A DNA stretch of 9,937 bases from Planctomycetaceae bacterium (GTDB lineage Bacteria; Planctomycetota; Planctomycetia; Pirellulales; Thermoguttaceae), in NCBI GenBank assembly GCA_031278315.1, contig JAITKS010000108.1:1-9937 (forward strand). Reading direction: 5' to 3'. This document shows positions 1 through 6,219 of the stretch, in pieces. The first letter of the stretch is position 1. Each line of letters begins with the position of its first letter. The position numbers and the translations under genes are program-made. A model generated the notes under the pieces. It was not told where the DNA came from and ran no database searches. It saw only the letters and a list, made by a program, of their open reading frames with translations.

Positions 1-386
1 TTGCAATATTTTTTAATAACTACAACTTGTTTTTGAGTCAAAAAATTGTCTATGTTTTCGCCCTGCAAGAGCAATTTAAGTTTAAAACGAATACCGAAAT
101 TTAAAGTGTGAAAAGTATAACTTAAATAACATGTCACCCAATATACAAACTACACAAAAATTAAATCATAAACATAAATTATTGATAATTAAAAATTGAT
201 CTGGAACGGTTATATAGTATTGTTTATAATCCGCAATGTTATACGTAATCATTCACAAATTATCCGGTCGTACTATGAGATTAATAAAGTGCCGCCCCCG
301 CGGGACTTGATAAGGTAAAGGATTGATAATTTGAAAACAAAAAAATTCAACCGATATATTACTAATTTTGTATTTTATTAATTTAT
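1..386. other. Non-coding leader region
   Basis: I see no convincing gene here in any frame; stop codons are frequent on both strands. It holds two copies of the intergenic motif ATTGATAATT (181-190 and 322-331), an isolated GC-rich patch at 291-305 containing the perfect 8-bp palindrome CCCGCGGG (297-304), and a promoter candidate at its right end. The stretch probably contains the regulatory region of the gene at 387. Confidence 0.6.
331..360 (+). promoter_or_regulatory. Candidate sigma70-type promoter for the 387 gene
   Basis: A -35 box TTGAAA (331-336) and a -10 box TATATT (355-360) are separated by 18 bp; each differs from consensus at one position. Transcription would start near 367, giving a leader of about 20 nt. 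A GATTGATAATT motif (321-331) overlaps the -35 edge. In DNA this AT-rich such matches arise by chance, so the call rests on position and spacing. Confidence 0.4.
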
Positions 387-1373
387 ATGAGAAATTTAAT
401 TTATTTATTGATTCTTTGTGTCTTGTTTATTTGTCAATCCGGTTGTTGTAGTTCTTTGAACAATGGTACTTGGAATGACACTTTGTCGGGATTTTGGAGT
501 TGGAAATCGGGTGCCGCAACTGCTCCCGAATCTGCTACGTTTGCAAATCAAGGATTGTATCTTGGTCAACAGAGCCGCTATATCTCTCCGCCTTCAAGCG
601 ATTCTGTTGCTGCTTCACCTACAACTGCCGCCGCAACTTCACCGCCTGCAACACCAACTCCAGAACCCGTTGCTATCCAAAATCCAATAACATCAAATAC
701 TACAACTACAACGTTTCCTTCAACCACAACGTTTCCTTCAACTACAACAAATCCTCCATCGGCATCCGCAAATTCAATTACCCCTTTAACTCCAACAGGA
801 ACACCAACATCAATTCCTGTTTCACACACACCTTACACAAATCCATTTGATACAACAACTACACCGAATACAGTTCCGGCAACTCCAACATTCGCCGATT
901 TTCCAACAAATTATCTTGCAACATCAAATTCTGCTTCTGCCCAACCAAACCAATCTTTCGATTTTGCTGTACCTCAATCCGACCCCGCTTTATCAACTCC
1001 ATCTATCGCTAACAATAACAACAATACAACAACCGGTTCAATCAGTTCGGCAGAATCATTATTCGGACCAACTCAAAATCTCAACACAAATAAAAATTCA
1101 AATATAACAAATACTCCAAATATCGCACCGCTAAACAATAATAACAACCAAAATAATCCGGCAGCAAACAATGTAATCAACCCCAATGTCCCGTTGACTA
1201 CTTACGAAATAGCTGTAGGCGGAACCGCCGAAACCGCATACCAAAGCATGCAAACAAAAACTGCAACTCAAATTAAAACCTCACAAAACGGCGTTACTAC
1301 TATAACTGCCGCTAATTCTTTACCCGTAACAAGCTCTTCACATTTCGTTACAGAAATTGAACAAGCAAAATAA
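387..1373 (+). CDS. Putative lipoprotein, Thr/Pro/Asn-rich low-complexity
   Basis: I do not recognise this 328-residue protein. It opens with a charged MRN, a hydrophobic stretch (residues 4-16) and CQSGCC, so Cys20 is the likely lipidation site, although Gln at -3 is not a canonical lipobox residue. Residues about 22-65 form a short Trp/Gly/Asn-containing segment (FWSWKSG). Residues about 66-265 are low complexity: Thr/Pro/Ala/Ser first, with a duplicated FPSTTT, then Asn-rich. The last 60 residues (from VPLTTYEIAVGG) have ordinary composition and may fold. The ATG at 387 is the only sensible start; no Shine-Dalgarno sequence precedes it. The design suggests an anchored, flexible surface or periplasmic protein. 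It lies 257 bp ahead of an outer-membrane barrel gene on the same strand, but the gap is large and no functional link is proven. Confidence 0.7.
   Translation: MRNLIYLLILCVLFICQSGCCSSLNNGTWNDTLSGFWSWKSGAATAPESATFANQGLYLGQQSRYISPPSSDSVAASPTTAAATSPPATPTPEPVAIQNPITSNTTTTTFPSTTTFPSTTTNPPSASANSITPLTPTGTPTSIPVSHTPYTNPFDTTTTPNTVPATPTFADFPTNYLATSNSASAQPNQSFDFAVPQSDPALSTPSIANNNNNTTTGSISSAESLFGPTQNLNTNKNSNITNTPNIAPLNNNNNQNNPAANNVINPNVPLTTYEIAVGGTAETAYQSMQTKTATQIKTSQNGVTTITAANSLPVTSSSHFVTEIEQAK
708..743 (+). repeat. 18-bp tandem duplication
   Basis: Two 18-bp copies (708-725 and 726-743) differ only at the last base, c versus t. They encode TTFPST twice in the low-complexity part of the lipoprotein. 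The copies are in frame and look recent. Confidence 0.85.
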
Positions 1374-1392
1374 ATGTCCAACACCGTAACTA

Positions 1393-1409
1393 GATTATTC
1401 CGAATAATC
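1393..1409. promoter_or_regulatory. Interrupted palindrome GATTATTC-c-GAATAATC
   Basis: Perfect 8-bp arms around a single central base, 20 bp after the stop of the upstream gene. TAAC (1387-1390) and GTTA (1410-1413) extend the symmetry with a 2-nt offset. A 1-nt loop cannot form a good RNA hairpin, so a dimeric DNA-binding site is more natural than a terminator. The right arm runs into a 9-bp duplication (ATAATCGTT at 1404-1412 and 1413-1421). Confidence 0.4.
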
Positions 1410-1453
1410 GTTATAATCGTTAAAGTTTTCTTATTTTAATGCCGATACCTTTA

Positions 1454-1500
1454 TTCGGACATTGATAATGTGATATTTTCATTTGTAAAAATGTTCCGAA
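1454..1500 (+). other. Long stem-loop, unknown role
   Basis: TTCGGACATT (1454-1463) can pair with AATGT-t-CCGAA (1490-1500) to give ten base pairs with one bulged base and a 26-nt loop. It lies about 80 nt beyond the stop of the lipoprotein gene and about 130 nt before the barrel gene. No run of T follows, so it is not a standard intrinsic terminator; an mRNA 3'-end or 5'-leader structure is possible. Confidence 0.35.
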
Positions 1501-1584
1501 ATTGTAAGCGTGATCTCATTATGTTCAATATCAAATTACAGCTGAAAGTAAATACGATGAATATAATTTTGAATCGCACTTTTG

Positions 1585-1597
1585 CATGAAATTCATG
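1585..1597. promoter_or_regulatory. Interrupted palindrome CATGAA-a-TTCATG upstream of barrel gene
   Basis: Perfect 6-bp arms around one base, centred about 40 bp before the ATG at 1631. GAATC (1571-1575) and GATTC (1597-1601) are mutually complementary around it. A TATAAT hexamer lies just upstream at 1562-1567, without a convincing -35 box. The position would suit an operator for the downstream gene. Confidence 0.35.
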
Positions 1598-1630
1598 ATT
1601 CTTATTTTTTAACGAGCGGCGGTTTCCGAT

Positions 1631-2740
1631 ATGTTTTTTCTGTTTAACTATTTTGGGTTAATAATTTTTTGCGTTGTAATATTCGTTTTAACAACAAATA
1701 TTCGGCGTAAATTTTACGTAACAATAATTCAGACTTGCTGCATTTATACGATAATTATTAGCTTATTCTCTACTGAATTATTTGCATCTTCCGTTTTTGA
1801 CGAAGTATCTTTGTTAAACGGAATAGACTTGATTTATCGTAACGAAAATTACAATATCTCCGGTTGCGAAAATGAATCGGAACTAGATACAATTGATTAT
1901 TCAACAATACTTGCTCAATCGAAACGCGGCACAGGCGGTTGTCTGTGGAGTAATTTATATTATTCAGATACGAAATTAAAACCAAAAAATTCGCCGACAA
2001 AAATCAAACCTGAAGATTACGGTATCCAAATCGGATTAGATGTTTTAACAGATCACGAAGTTTATTCGACTTTCACGTTCAATGTAAATGAAGCAAAAAT
2101 AAAATTCGGTAACCAATTTAAATCAACTAATGACAATTTCCTATTTGGTTACGGCAAGATTTATCATTGGCAAGTAGCTCATGTCGGACTTGGTGCGAGT
2201 GTCGGTTATGATCAATATCGAATTTCGTCAACGGGTCAAAATTTCGACGGACAAGGACTTCAATCGCGGCTTGACGGTGAGTTCGGTTTGAGTTTTATTT
2301 TCAAGAGATGGGAAATCAAACCGTTTTACGCAATGCAATATAATTTTGTTTATCATGGAAAAATAGATTCGGCTGCTAACAATGTTGCTTTCAGCGATTG
2401 GAATGGTCATGGTTTAACACAACTTATCGGACTGCGGTTAAATTGGAAACCAATAGAAAATACGTTATTACTACAATCACGAATAACGTGGATTCATGAG
2501 CTGCTTAACAATCCGCCTCCGTTTTATTCTTCTTATTTTTCGTCGGTCAAGGGTAAAGGGGCGACAACGCCGTCGATATACTTTTTCGACGGTAATATCG
2601 GTCGAGATTGGGTGTGGATCGGATTAGGACTCAAATGGAGTTTTTGGCACCAAAGAAGTCTATTTATCGACTACGACATCGCACTAAACGAGAGGCAAAC
2701 TACACATCTTATAAATTTAGGGCTTTGCTTCGGATGGTAA
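1631..2740 (+). CDS. Autotransporter-type outer-membrane beta-barrel protein
   Basis: This 369-residue protein is probably a porin-like or autotransporter-type barrel in the outer membrane. Residues about 127-369 show alternating aromatic/hydrophobic strands. The block GRDWVWIGLGLKW (324-336), then SLFIDYDIALN (343-353), and a final strand ending in the C-terminal aromatic residue FGW fit the end of the autotransporter beta-domain (PF03797-like): a GRD-type turn, a penultimate 'YD' strand and a closing strand. The N-terminus has two hydrophobic stretches (about 8-20 and 28-47) separated by RRK; the second, ending LFASS, looks like the signal-peptide core, giving an extended signal region. Only about 75 residues lie between it and the barrel, so a real passenger domain is missing. 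Three Cys (79, 104, 366) lie in the mature part. No clear Shine-Dalgarno sequence precedes the ATG, and I found no better in-frame start. The cargo, if any, is unknown. Confidence 0.72.
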   Translation: MFFLFNYFGLIIFCVVIFVLTTNIRRKFYVTIIQTCCIYTIIISLFSTELFASSVFDEVSLLNGIDLIYRNENYNISGCENESELDTIDYSTILAQSKRGTGGCLWSNLYYSDTKLKPKNSPTKIKPEDYGIQIGLDVLTDHEVYSTFTFNVNEAKIKFGNQFKSTNDNFLFGYGKIYHWQVAHVGLGASVGYDQYRISSTGQNFDGQGLQSRLDGEFGLSFIFKRWEIKPFYAMQYNFVYHGKIDSAANNVAFSDWNGHGLTQLIGLRLNWKPIENTLLLQSRITWIHELLNNPPPFYSSYFSSVKGKGATTPSIYFFDGNIGRDWVWIGLGLKWSFWHQRSLFIDYDIALNERQTTHLINLGLCFGW

Positions 2741-2832
2741 AAATTTGATATTTTATCAGTAGAATAATTGTTTTCGTTTTTTTGGTTGTTTACGAATTTG
2801 AAATTATCAATCACATATACCTGTTAAGTCCT

Positions 2833-2850
2833 TTTCGTGTATTTCGTGTT
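2833..2850. repeat. 9-bp tandem repeat TTTCGTGTA/TTTCGTGTT
   Basis: Two 9-bp units, 2833-2841 and 2842-2850, differ only at the last base. I recall similar TTCGTGTATTTCGTG strings between genes in other environmental genomes, but that is memory and not a search result. Confidence 0.7.
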
Positions 2851-2922
2851 TAAAAATTACAAAAAATTTGAAAAACAATTATTCCACTGAGATATTACGA
2901 TTCTTTTAATTTATTATTTAAA

Positions 2923-2965
2923 AATCCTGTCAATCCTGTCAATCCTGTAATCTTGTAATCCTATC
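2923..2965. repeat. Degenerate 8-9-bp tandem array (AATCCTGTC)
   Basis: Five units in a row: AATCCTGTC twice exactly (2923-2931, 2932-2940), AATCCTGTA (2941-2949), then ATCTTGTA and ATCCTATC with 8-bp spacing. The first units are identical and the last diverged, as expected for slippage followed by decay. Confidence 0.8.
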
Positions 2966-2980
2966 AAAGAACAAAACTAA

Positions 2981-3004
2981 AGATGCGGTCGATACGACCG
3001 CGTT
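2981..3004. terminator. Strong hairpin between convergent genes
   Basis: GCGGTCG (2985-2991) and CGACCGC (2995-3001) form a perfect 7-bp GC-rich stem with the 3-nt loop ATA; three further pairs (two of them G-T) can extend it to 2982-3004. It is by far the most stable hairpin I see in the spacer and lies between the 3' ends of two convergent genes, about 50 bp past the stop of the minus-strand operon. On the minus strand it is followed only by a mixed T-rich tail (ATCTTTAGTTTTG), and on the plus strand by no T run. The terminator role is therefore inferred from stability and position. Confidence 0.5.
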
Positions 3005-3049
3005 CCCGCAAAAAAACAATTATTCAACTGATATTACTGAATTTTTATT

Positions 3050-3883
3050 TTAGAATTTTCCTGATGATAGTTCTTTTGTAATTGGAATTGGTTTGAAAGG
3101 TTCGTATTGTCTGATGATTGATACGATGTCTTCATACATTCGTTGTGAACGAATTGCTAGAATCTGATCGCCCCGCTTGCGATAAAGCGATGAGGCAAAT
3201 TGATACATTATTAACGCATACTCCGGTTTGTCATTTTTCAAATACGCACACCCAAGATTAATAACCATCGCCGGAATCCACGATTCCATCCCAAAATCAA
3301 TATCGCTGCCAATATTGTCATTACATTCGTCACTAGATTTGTCACTAGATTTGTCACTAGATTTTTTACTATCCGCAATATCAACAGCACCGCTATTTAA
3401 CATAACTCGATTCCGCTCAAGCATCGACTCCAAATCAAGCGCATTCACTGCTATTTCTAGATAAATTTCAGCTTCCTGATAACGCCTAATATGAAGTAAA
3501 ATTTCACCCGCAAGAGCAAGTTGTCTTATGTCCATTTCACTTTTTACATCTAACGGAAGAGGTTCAAGTATCGATAACGCCGCAGGATATTTTTTTATCT
3601 TTATCAAACACTCCGCACCGCCAAGCTTCGCCGACATAATATCACTATAATTGCGCTTGTCCGCTATCACCTCACGATACTTGATTAACGCACCAATATA
3701 ATCATCAGAACGCTGCAACAAACGCGCTCGATCAAGTTTACTTAAATGCGCTTTCGAATCAATCACTATCGGATTACGCTTGCTGAAAAATTTAGGCTTG
3801 TGCAAAAAATGACTCTGCATGTTACAACCTTGACAAAACACAATACAAAATATAATCAAAATACAAATCAAAAATTTACTCAT
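3050..3883 (-). CDS. TPR-repeat lipoprotein, candidate secretin pilotin
   Basis: This 277-residue protein starts with a short hydrophobic signal (residues 4-17) ending FCQGC, so Cys20 is the probable lipid-anchor residue; Cys at -3 is atypical for a lipobox. TPR-like helix pairs can be seen at about 48-78, 82-112, 119-150 and 204-235 (for example INLGCAYLKNDKPEYALIMYQFA). A hydrophilic insert with a triplicated KSSD motif (about 173-186) separates the third and fourth. It is the last gene of the minus-strand group, 136 bp after the secretin. TPR lipoproteins such as PilF/PilW and Tgl are known to help type IV pilus secretins reach or assemble in the outer membrane, which makes pilotin the most attractive role; that is inferred from fold and context only. 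The ATG at 3883 is followed directly by the signal peptide; no Shine-Dalgarno sequence is seen. Confidence 0.72.
   Translation of the reverse strand: MSKFLICILIIFCIVFCQGCNMQSHFLHKPKFFSKRNPIVIDSKAHLSKLDRARLLQRSDDYIGALIKYREVIADKRNYSDIMSAKLGGAECLIKIKKYPAALSILEPLPLDVKSEMDIRQLALAGEILLHIRRYQEAEIYLEIAVNALDLESMLERNRVMLNSGAVDIADSKKSSDKSSDKSSDECNDNIGSDIDFGMESWIPAMVINLGCAYLKNDKPEYALIMYQFASSLYRKRGDQILAIRSQRMYEDIVSIIRQYEPFKPIPITKELSSGKF
3329..3364 (-). repeat. 12-bp x3 tandem repeat inside the TPR lipoprotein gene
   Basis: GTCACTAGATTT occurs three times without a mismatch (3329-3340, 3341-3352, 3353-3364). It is in frame and encodes the KSSD repeats of the linker between TPR segments. Exact identity, including silent positions, points to recent expansion. 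Confidence 0.9.
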
Positions 3884-3935
3884 TTTTCTGTAGAAATTAG
3901 AAAATAATTGTTGGTGATTAATCTGCTCTCACTTC

Positions 3936-3971
3936 AATCAATTCGCGAATCAATTCTCAAATCAATTCTTG
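3936..3971. repeat. 12-bp x3 tandem repeat between secretin and TPR genes
   Basis: The units AATCAATTCGCG, AATCAATTCTCA and AATCAATTCTTG (3936-3947, 3948-3959, 3960-3971) share their first nine bases. They lie in the 136-bp gap between the secretin stop and the TPR lipoprotein start. I see no coding meaning for them. Confidence 0.8.
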
Positions 3972-4019
3972 GTTCGAGCTGTAAACTTATCTATCGAAAA
4001 ACAGACTCATTATCTAAAA

Positions 4020-6116
4020 TTATTTTTCATCTGCCGACCATGCTTTCGCTCTGGCTTTTAGCGATTGCAAAGCGTCTTTTGGTATATCGTAGATACTTTC
4101 ATTTATAGTTGTGAAACTTCCTTCACCAATTCTTAGCGGCGGAATATTTCCGTGTGCGCTTGGATGTTCGCTCAATCTTTTTAACAAATGATTGGTTTTC
4201 ACACTGCCTTCTCCCGGTGCGAGTAATACAAAAGGTCTTACTAAAACTAACAGCTCATGTCTTTCGCGAGTTTTGAACGAAGTCTTAAAAAAATTGCCGA
4301 TGTACGGCGTTTTCATTAAACCGGGTAAACCAACTTCACGCTGATTGACCGATTCACGAATCAATCCGCCAATAGCACTAACTTGAGCATCCGTTGCAAC
4401 AACAGTTGTAGTTACTGTTCGCGTTTCAATATCTTTGGAAAAGAAACTCATGTTATTCGTCGTCAAAACAGAAGCACCGCTCGACCCAAAAATTATTTCC
4501 TGCGTATCGCCAATTTGTGAATCCTCTTGAACGAGTCTTATCGTTATAGTTCTATCAGCATGAATTCGAGGTGTGATTAATAATGTCGTTCCAATATTCA
4601 TTCTTTCTGTAACCGGATCGATAGCACTGTTAGTATATGGTGTACTATAACCTTGCGTTGTCGTCGTGTTGACAGTTACATCAGTAAGAATTGTAGTCTC
4701 TTTACCGATAAAAATTCGCGACGCTTCGCCGTCTGCTACACAAAGATTCGGTGTCGCAAGACTGATAATTCTACCGCTGTCTTGCATCGCCTGTATTCTT
4801 GCCAGTACGTCATTCGATACGACTTGAAATATCATTGCTTTCGGATCAAGACCTCCTCCCATCGGTATTAAATTTTCTGCCGGTGCCGCAATCGCCGACG
4901 ACGCTGAACCATAACCGTCCGATAAAATTCCCGTCGATCTGCCGCCTGAAACTTTGCCCGCTTTGAATAACCAATCCAACCCAAACGATTCGTCATCATT
5001 TAATCTAAGATCAAGAATTTTGACCTCAAGCAAAACTTGCGGTTTAGGTTTATCAAGCTGCTCAACTACCTTGACTATTTCTTCTACCGCCTCCGGATCA
5101 GAAGAACGAATCATCAGATCATTTGTACTGCGAAACGCCGACAAATAAATTATCCCGGGTTCACCGACTTTAATCTCATCTTCGGCATTGGAGAGTTGAG
5201 CGATAAGTTTCTCGTCATCTGTATTCTGCTCAATATCTTCAATAACTTTATTCGGACTTAACGGATCAATATTCCGCTGCTGTTGCTGATTTCGCGAAGA
5301 ACTTGAACGGCTGCTAGTTGAACGCGAACTCGAACTCGATCGCGACGATGATGAACGGCTGCTTCCTTGTCCGTATTGCATATTGTTCACGCGGTCAGAT
5401 ATGCTTTCCATACGGTCGAATGCGCGTTCAATATCGTCGATAGGATCATTGTAAAATTCATTCGGCGGATTCCAAACAACTCGATTTTTAAATAAACGTT
5501 GAATAGAATCTCCAACCGCCCGAACATCAGGATAAAGAAGCGTAACCACCTTGACCGTATCATGACTATTCGCAACCAAACCTTTACGATATTCATCAAT
5601 TGTCATAATACTGAATATCCCGTTAGCATCTTTACGATACCACAAATTATTCGCCTGACAAATCGCACGAATTGCACTTTCACCATCAATATCTTCAAAA
5701 TATGCGTTAATTAACATCGCCGCCGCCTGTCTGCTGACAACTATTTTCCAACCCGCTCCTTGACTCATCAAACGTGCAAATTCAAGTAATGTCATATCTT
5801 TTATATTCAGCGTTTTAATCATACCCAATGCAGACGACTGATTAGACGACGGTTGATTAGACGACGGTTGATTAGACGTTAATTTTTGTACGTTAATTCC
5901 GTCAGCTCGATTTCCGTTAATTCGATTTCCATCGGCCTGATCAAAATTTGACACTGGTATAAATGTATTTCTACTTGTTACTGTTTCCGATATTCGGGGA
6001 GATAAAATCGGTACAGGAAGACGTTGAACGGTTCGTTCTTGTGCGAATATTGTTACCGTATTTAGTAACAAAAAAAGAAAAATCAACAGTATTAAATTGA
6101 TAAAATATTTATTCAT
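4020..6116 (-). CDS. Secretin (GspD/PilQ superfamily) outer-membrane channel
   Basis: This 698-residue protein should form the multimeric outer-membrane gate of a type II secretion or type IV pilus-like machine. A signal peptide (about 1-26, ending IFAQ) is followed by a low-complexity region with SNQPS repeats (81-95). A secretin N0/STN-like domain follows at about 98-185 (LNIKDMTLLEFARLMSQGAG, ending near FSIMTIDEY). One N1-type domain is split: its first half is about 188-212 and its second about 320-358 (STNDLMIRSSDPEAVEEIVKVVEQLDKP). Between them lies an insert of about 105 residues with a Ser/Arg tract at 252-275 and QQQQ. The secretin core spans about 360-632 and contains ITPRI, then IGGLIRES, VGLPGLMKTPYIGNFFKT and the closing LVLVRPFVLLAP, all classic. 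A tail of 66 residues follows and could be the pilotin-binding S region. The ATG at 6116 leads straight into the signal peptide; no Shine-Dalgarno sequence. GspD versus PilQ cannot be settled here. Confidence 0.93.
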   Translation of the reverse strand: MNKYFINLILLIFLFLLLNTVTIFAQERTVQRLPVPILSPRISETVTSRNTFIPVSNFDQADGNRINGNRADGINVQKLTSNQPSSNQPSSNQSSALGMIKTLNIKDMTLLEFARLMSQGAGWKIVVSRQAAAMLINAYFEDIDGESAIRAICQANNLWYRKDANGIFSIMTIDEYRKGLVANSHDTVKVVTLLYPDVRAVGDSIQRLFKNRVVWNPPNEFYNDPIDDIERAFDRMESISDRVNNMQYGQGSSRSSSSRSSSSSRSTSSRSSSSRNQQQQRNIDPLSPNKVIEDIEQNTDDEKLIAQLSNAEDEIKVGEPGIIYLSAFRSTNDLMIRSSDPEAVEEIVKVVEQLDKPKPQVLLEVKILDLRLNDDESFGLDWLFKAGKVSGGRSTGILSDGYGSASSAIAAPAENLIPMGGGLDPKAMIFQVVSNDVLARIQAMQDSGRIISLATPNLCVADGEASRIFIGKETTILTDVTVNTTTTQGYSTPYTNSAIDPVTERMNIGTTLLITPRIHADRTITIRLVQEDSQIGDTQEIIFGSSGASVLTTNNMSFFSKDIETRTVTTTVVATDAQVSAIGGLIRESVNQREVGLPGLMKTPYIGNFFKTSFKTRERHELLVLVRPFVLLAPGEGSVKTNHLLKRLSEHPSAHGNIPPLRIGEGSFTTINESIYDIPKDALQSLKARAKAWSADEK
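5834..5878 (-). repeat. 15-bp tandem repeat inside the secretin gene
   Basis: ATTAGACGACGGTTG occurs twice exactly (5841-5855 and 5856-5870), with a partial, diverged unit before (from 5834) and a partial after (to 5878). It encodes the SNQPS repeats between signal peptide and N0 domain, a place where length change should be tolerated. Confidence 0.85.
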
Positions 6117-6192
6117 TTTAGTAAATTCAATTGAAAAAAATTTGTAAATTACGGACGTTTATTAAATTTTTAAGTGTGAAAATTTATTTTGA

Positions 6193-6219
6193 AATTATCG
6201 CAATTATCGCAATTATCGT
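6193..6219 (-). repeat. 9-bp x3 tandem repeat across a stop codon
   Basis: AATTATCGC, AATTATCGC and AATTATCGT fill 6193-6219. The last unit contains the TAA stop (6213-6215) and the final Leu-Arg codons of the PilP/GspC-like gene, so the array began in the end of the coding region and extends into the spacer before the secretin gene. Confidence 0.85.

Larger units (their letters stand above)
2871..3040. repeat. Imperfect direct repeat pair bracketing the hairpin
   Basis: The copies at 2871-2900 and 3012-3040 both begin AAAAACAATTATTC and continue with (C/A)ACTGA, a 2-nt gap in the second copy, TATTAC and a final A. They are about 140 bp apart and enclose the AATCCTGTC cluster and the hairpin. 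The second copy ends nine bases before the stop of the TPR lipoprotein gene (minus strand). Confidence 0.6.
2741..3049. other. Repeat-packed spacer between convergent genes
   Basis: No gene is visible. The spacer holds a small AT dyad (TGATA-ttt-TATCA, 2746-2758), a 12-mer AATAATTGTTTT (2763-2774) whose inverted form AAAACAATTATT recurs at 2872-2883 and 3013-3024, an inverted GATTGATAATT motif (2802-2812), two tandem-repeat clusters and one strong hairpin. The crowding of unrelated short repeats is unusual for so short a spacer. Confidence 0.6.

Noticed and set aside
578..829. Val/Gly-rich minus-strand frame opposite the lipoprotein gene
   Set aside because: It is the antisense reading of a Thr/Pro-rich repeat region; such shadows always look open and low-complexity.
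2763..3024. Insertion sequence or classical MITE
   Set aside because: There is no transposase and no clear target-site duplication, and the 12-bp ends are AT-rich. It is kept only as a finding for a copy-number search.
3329..3364. CRISPR-like repeats
   Set aside because: The units are 12 bp, directly adjacent and without spacers; they are an in-frame tandem repeat. The other arrays fail in the same way.
3908..4108. 66-residue plus-strand frame
   Set aside because: It overlaps the end of the secretin gene and its first half is encoded by the 12-bp x3 repeat.
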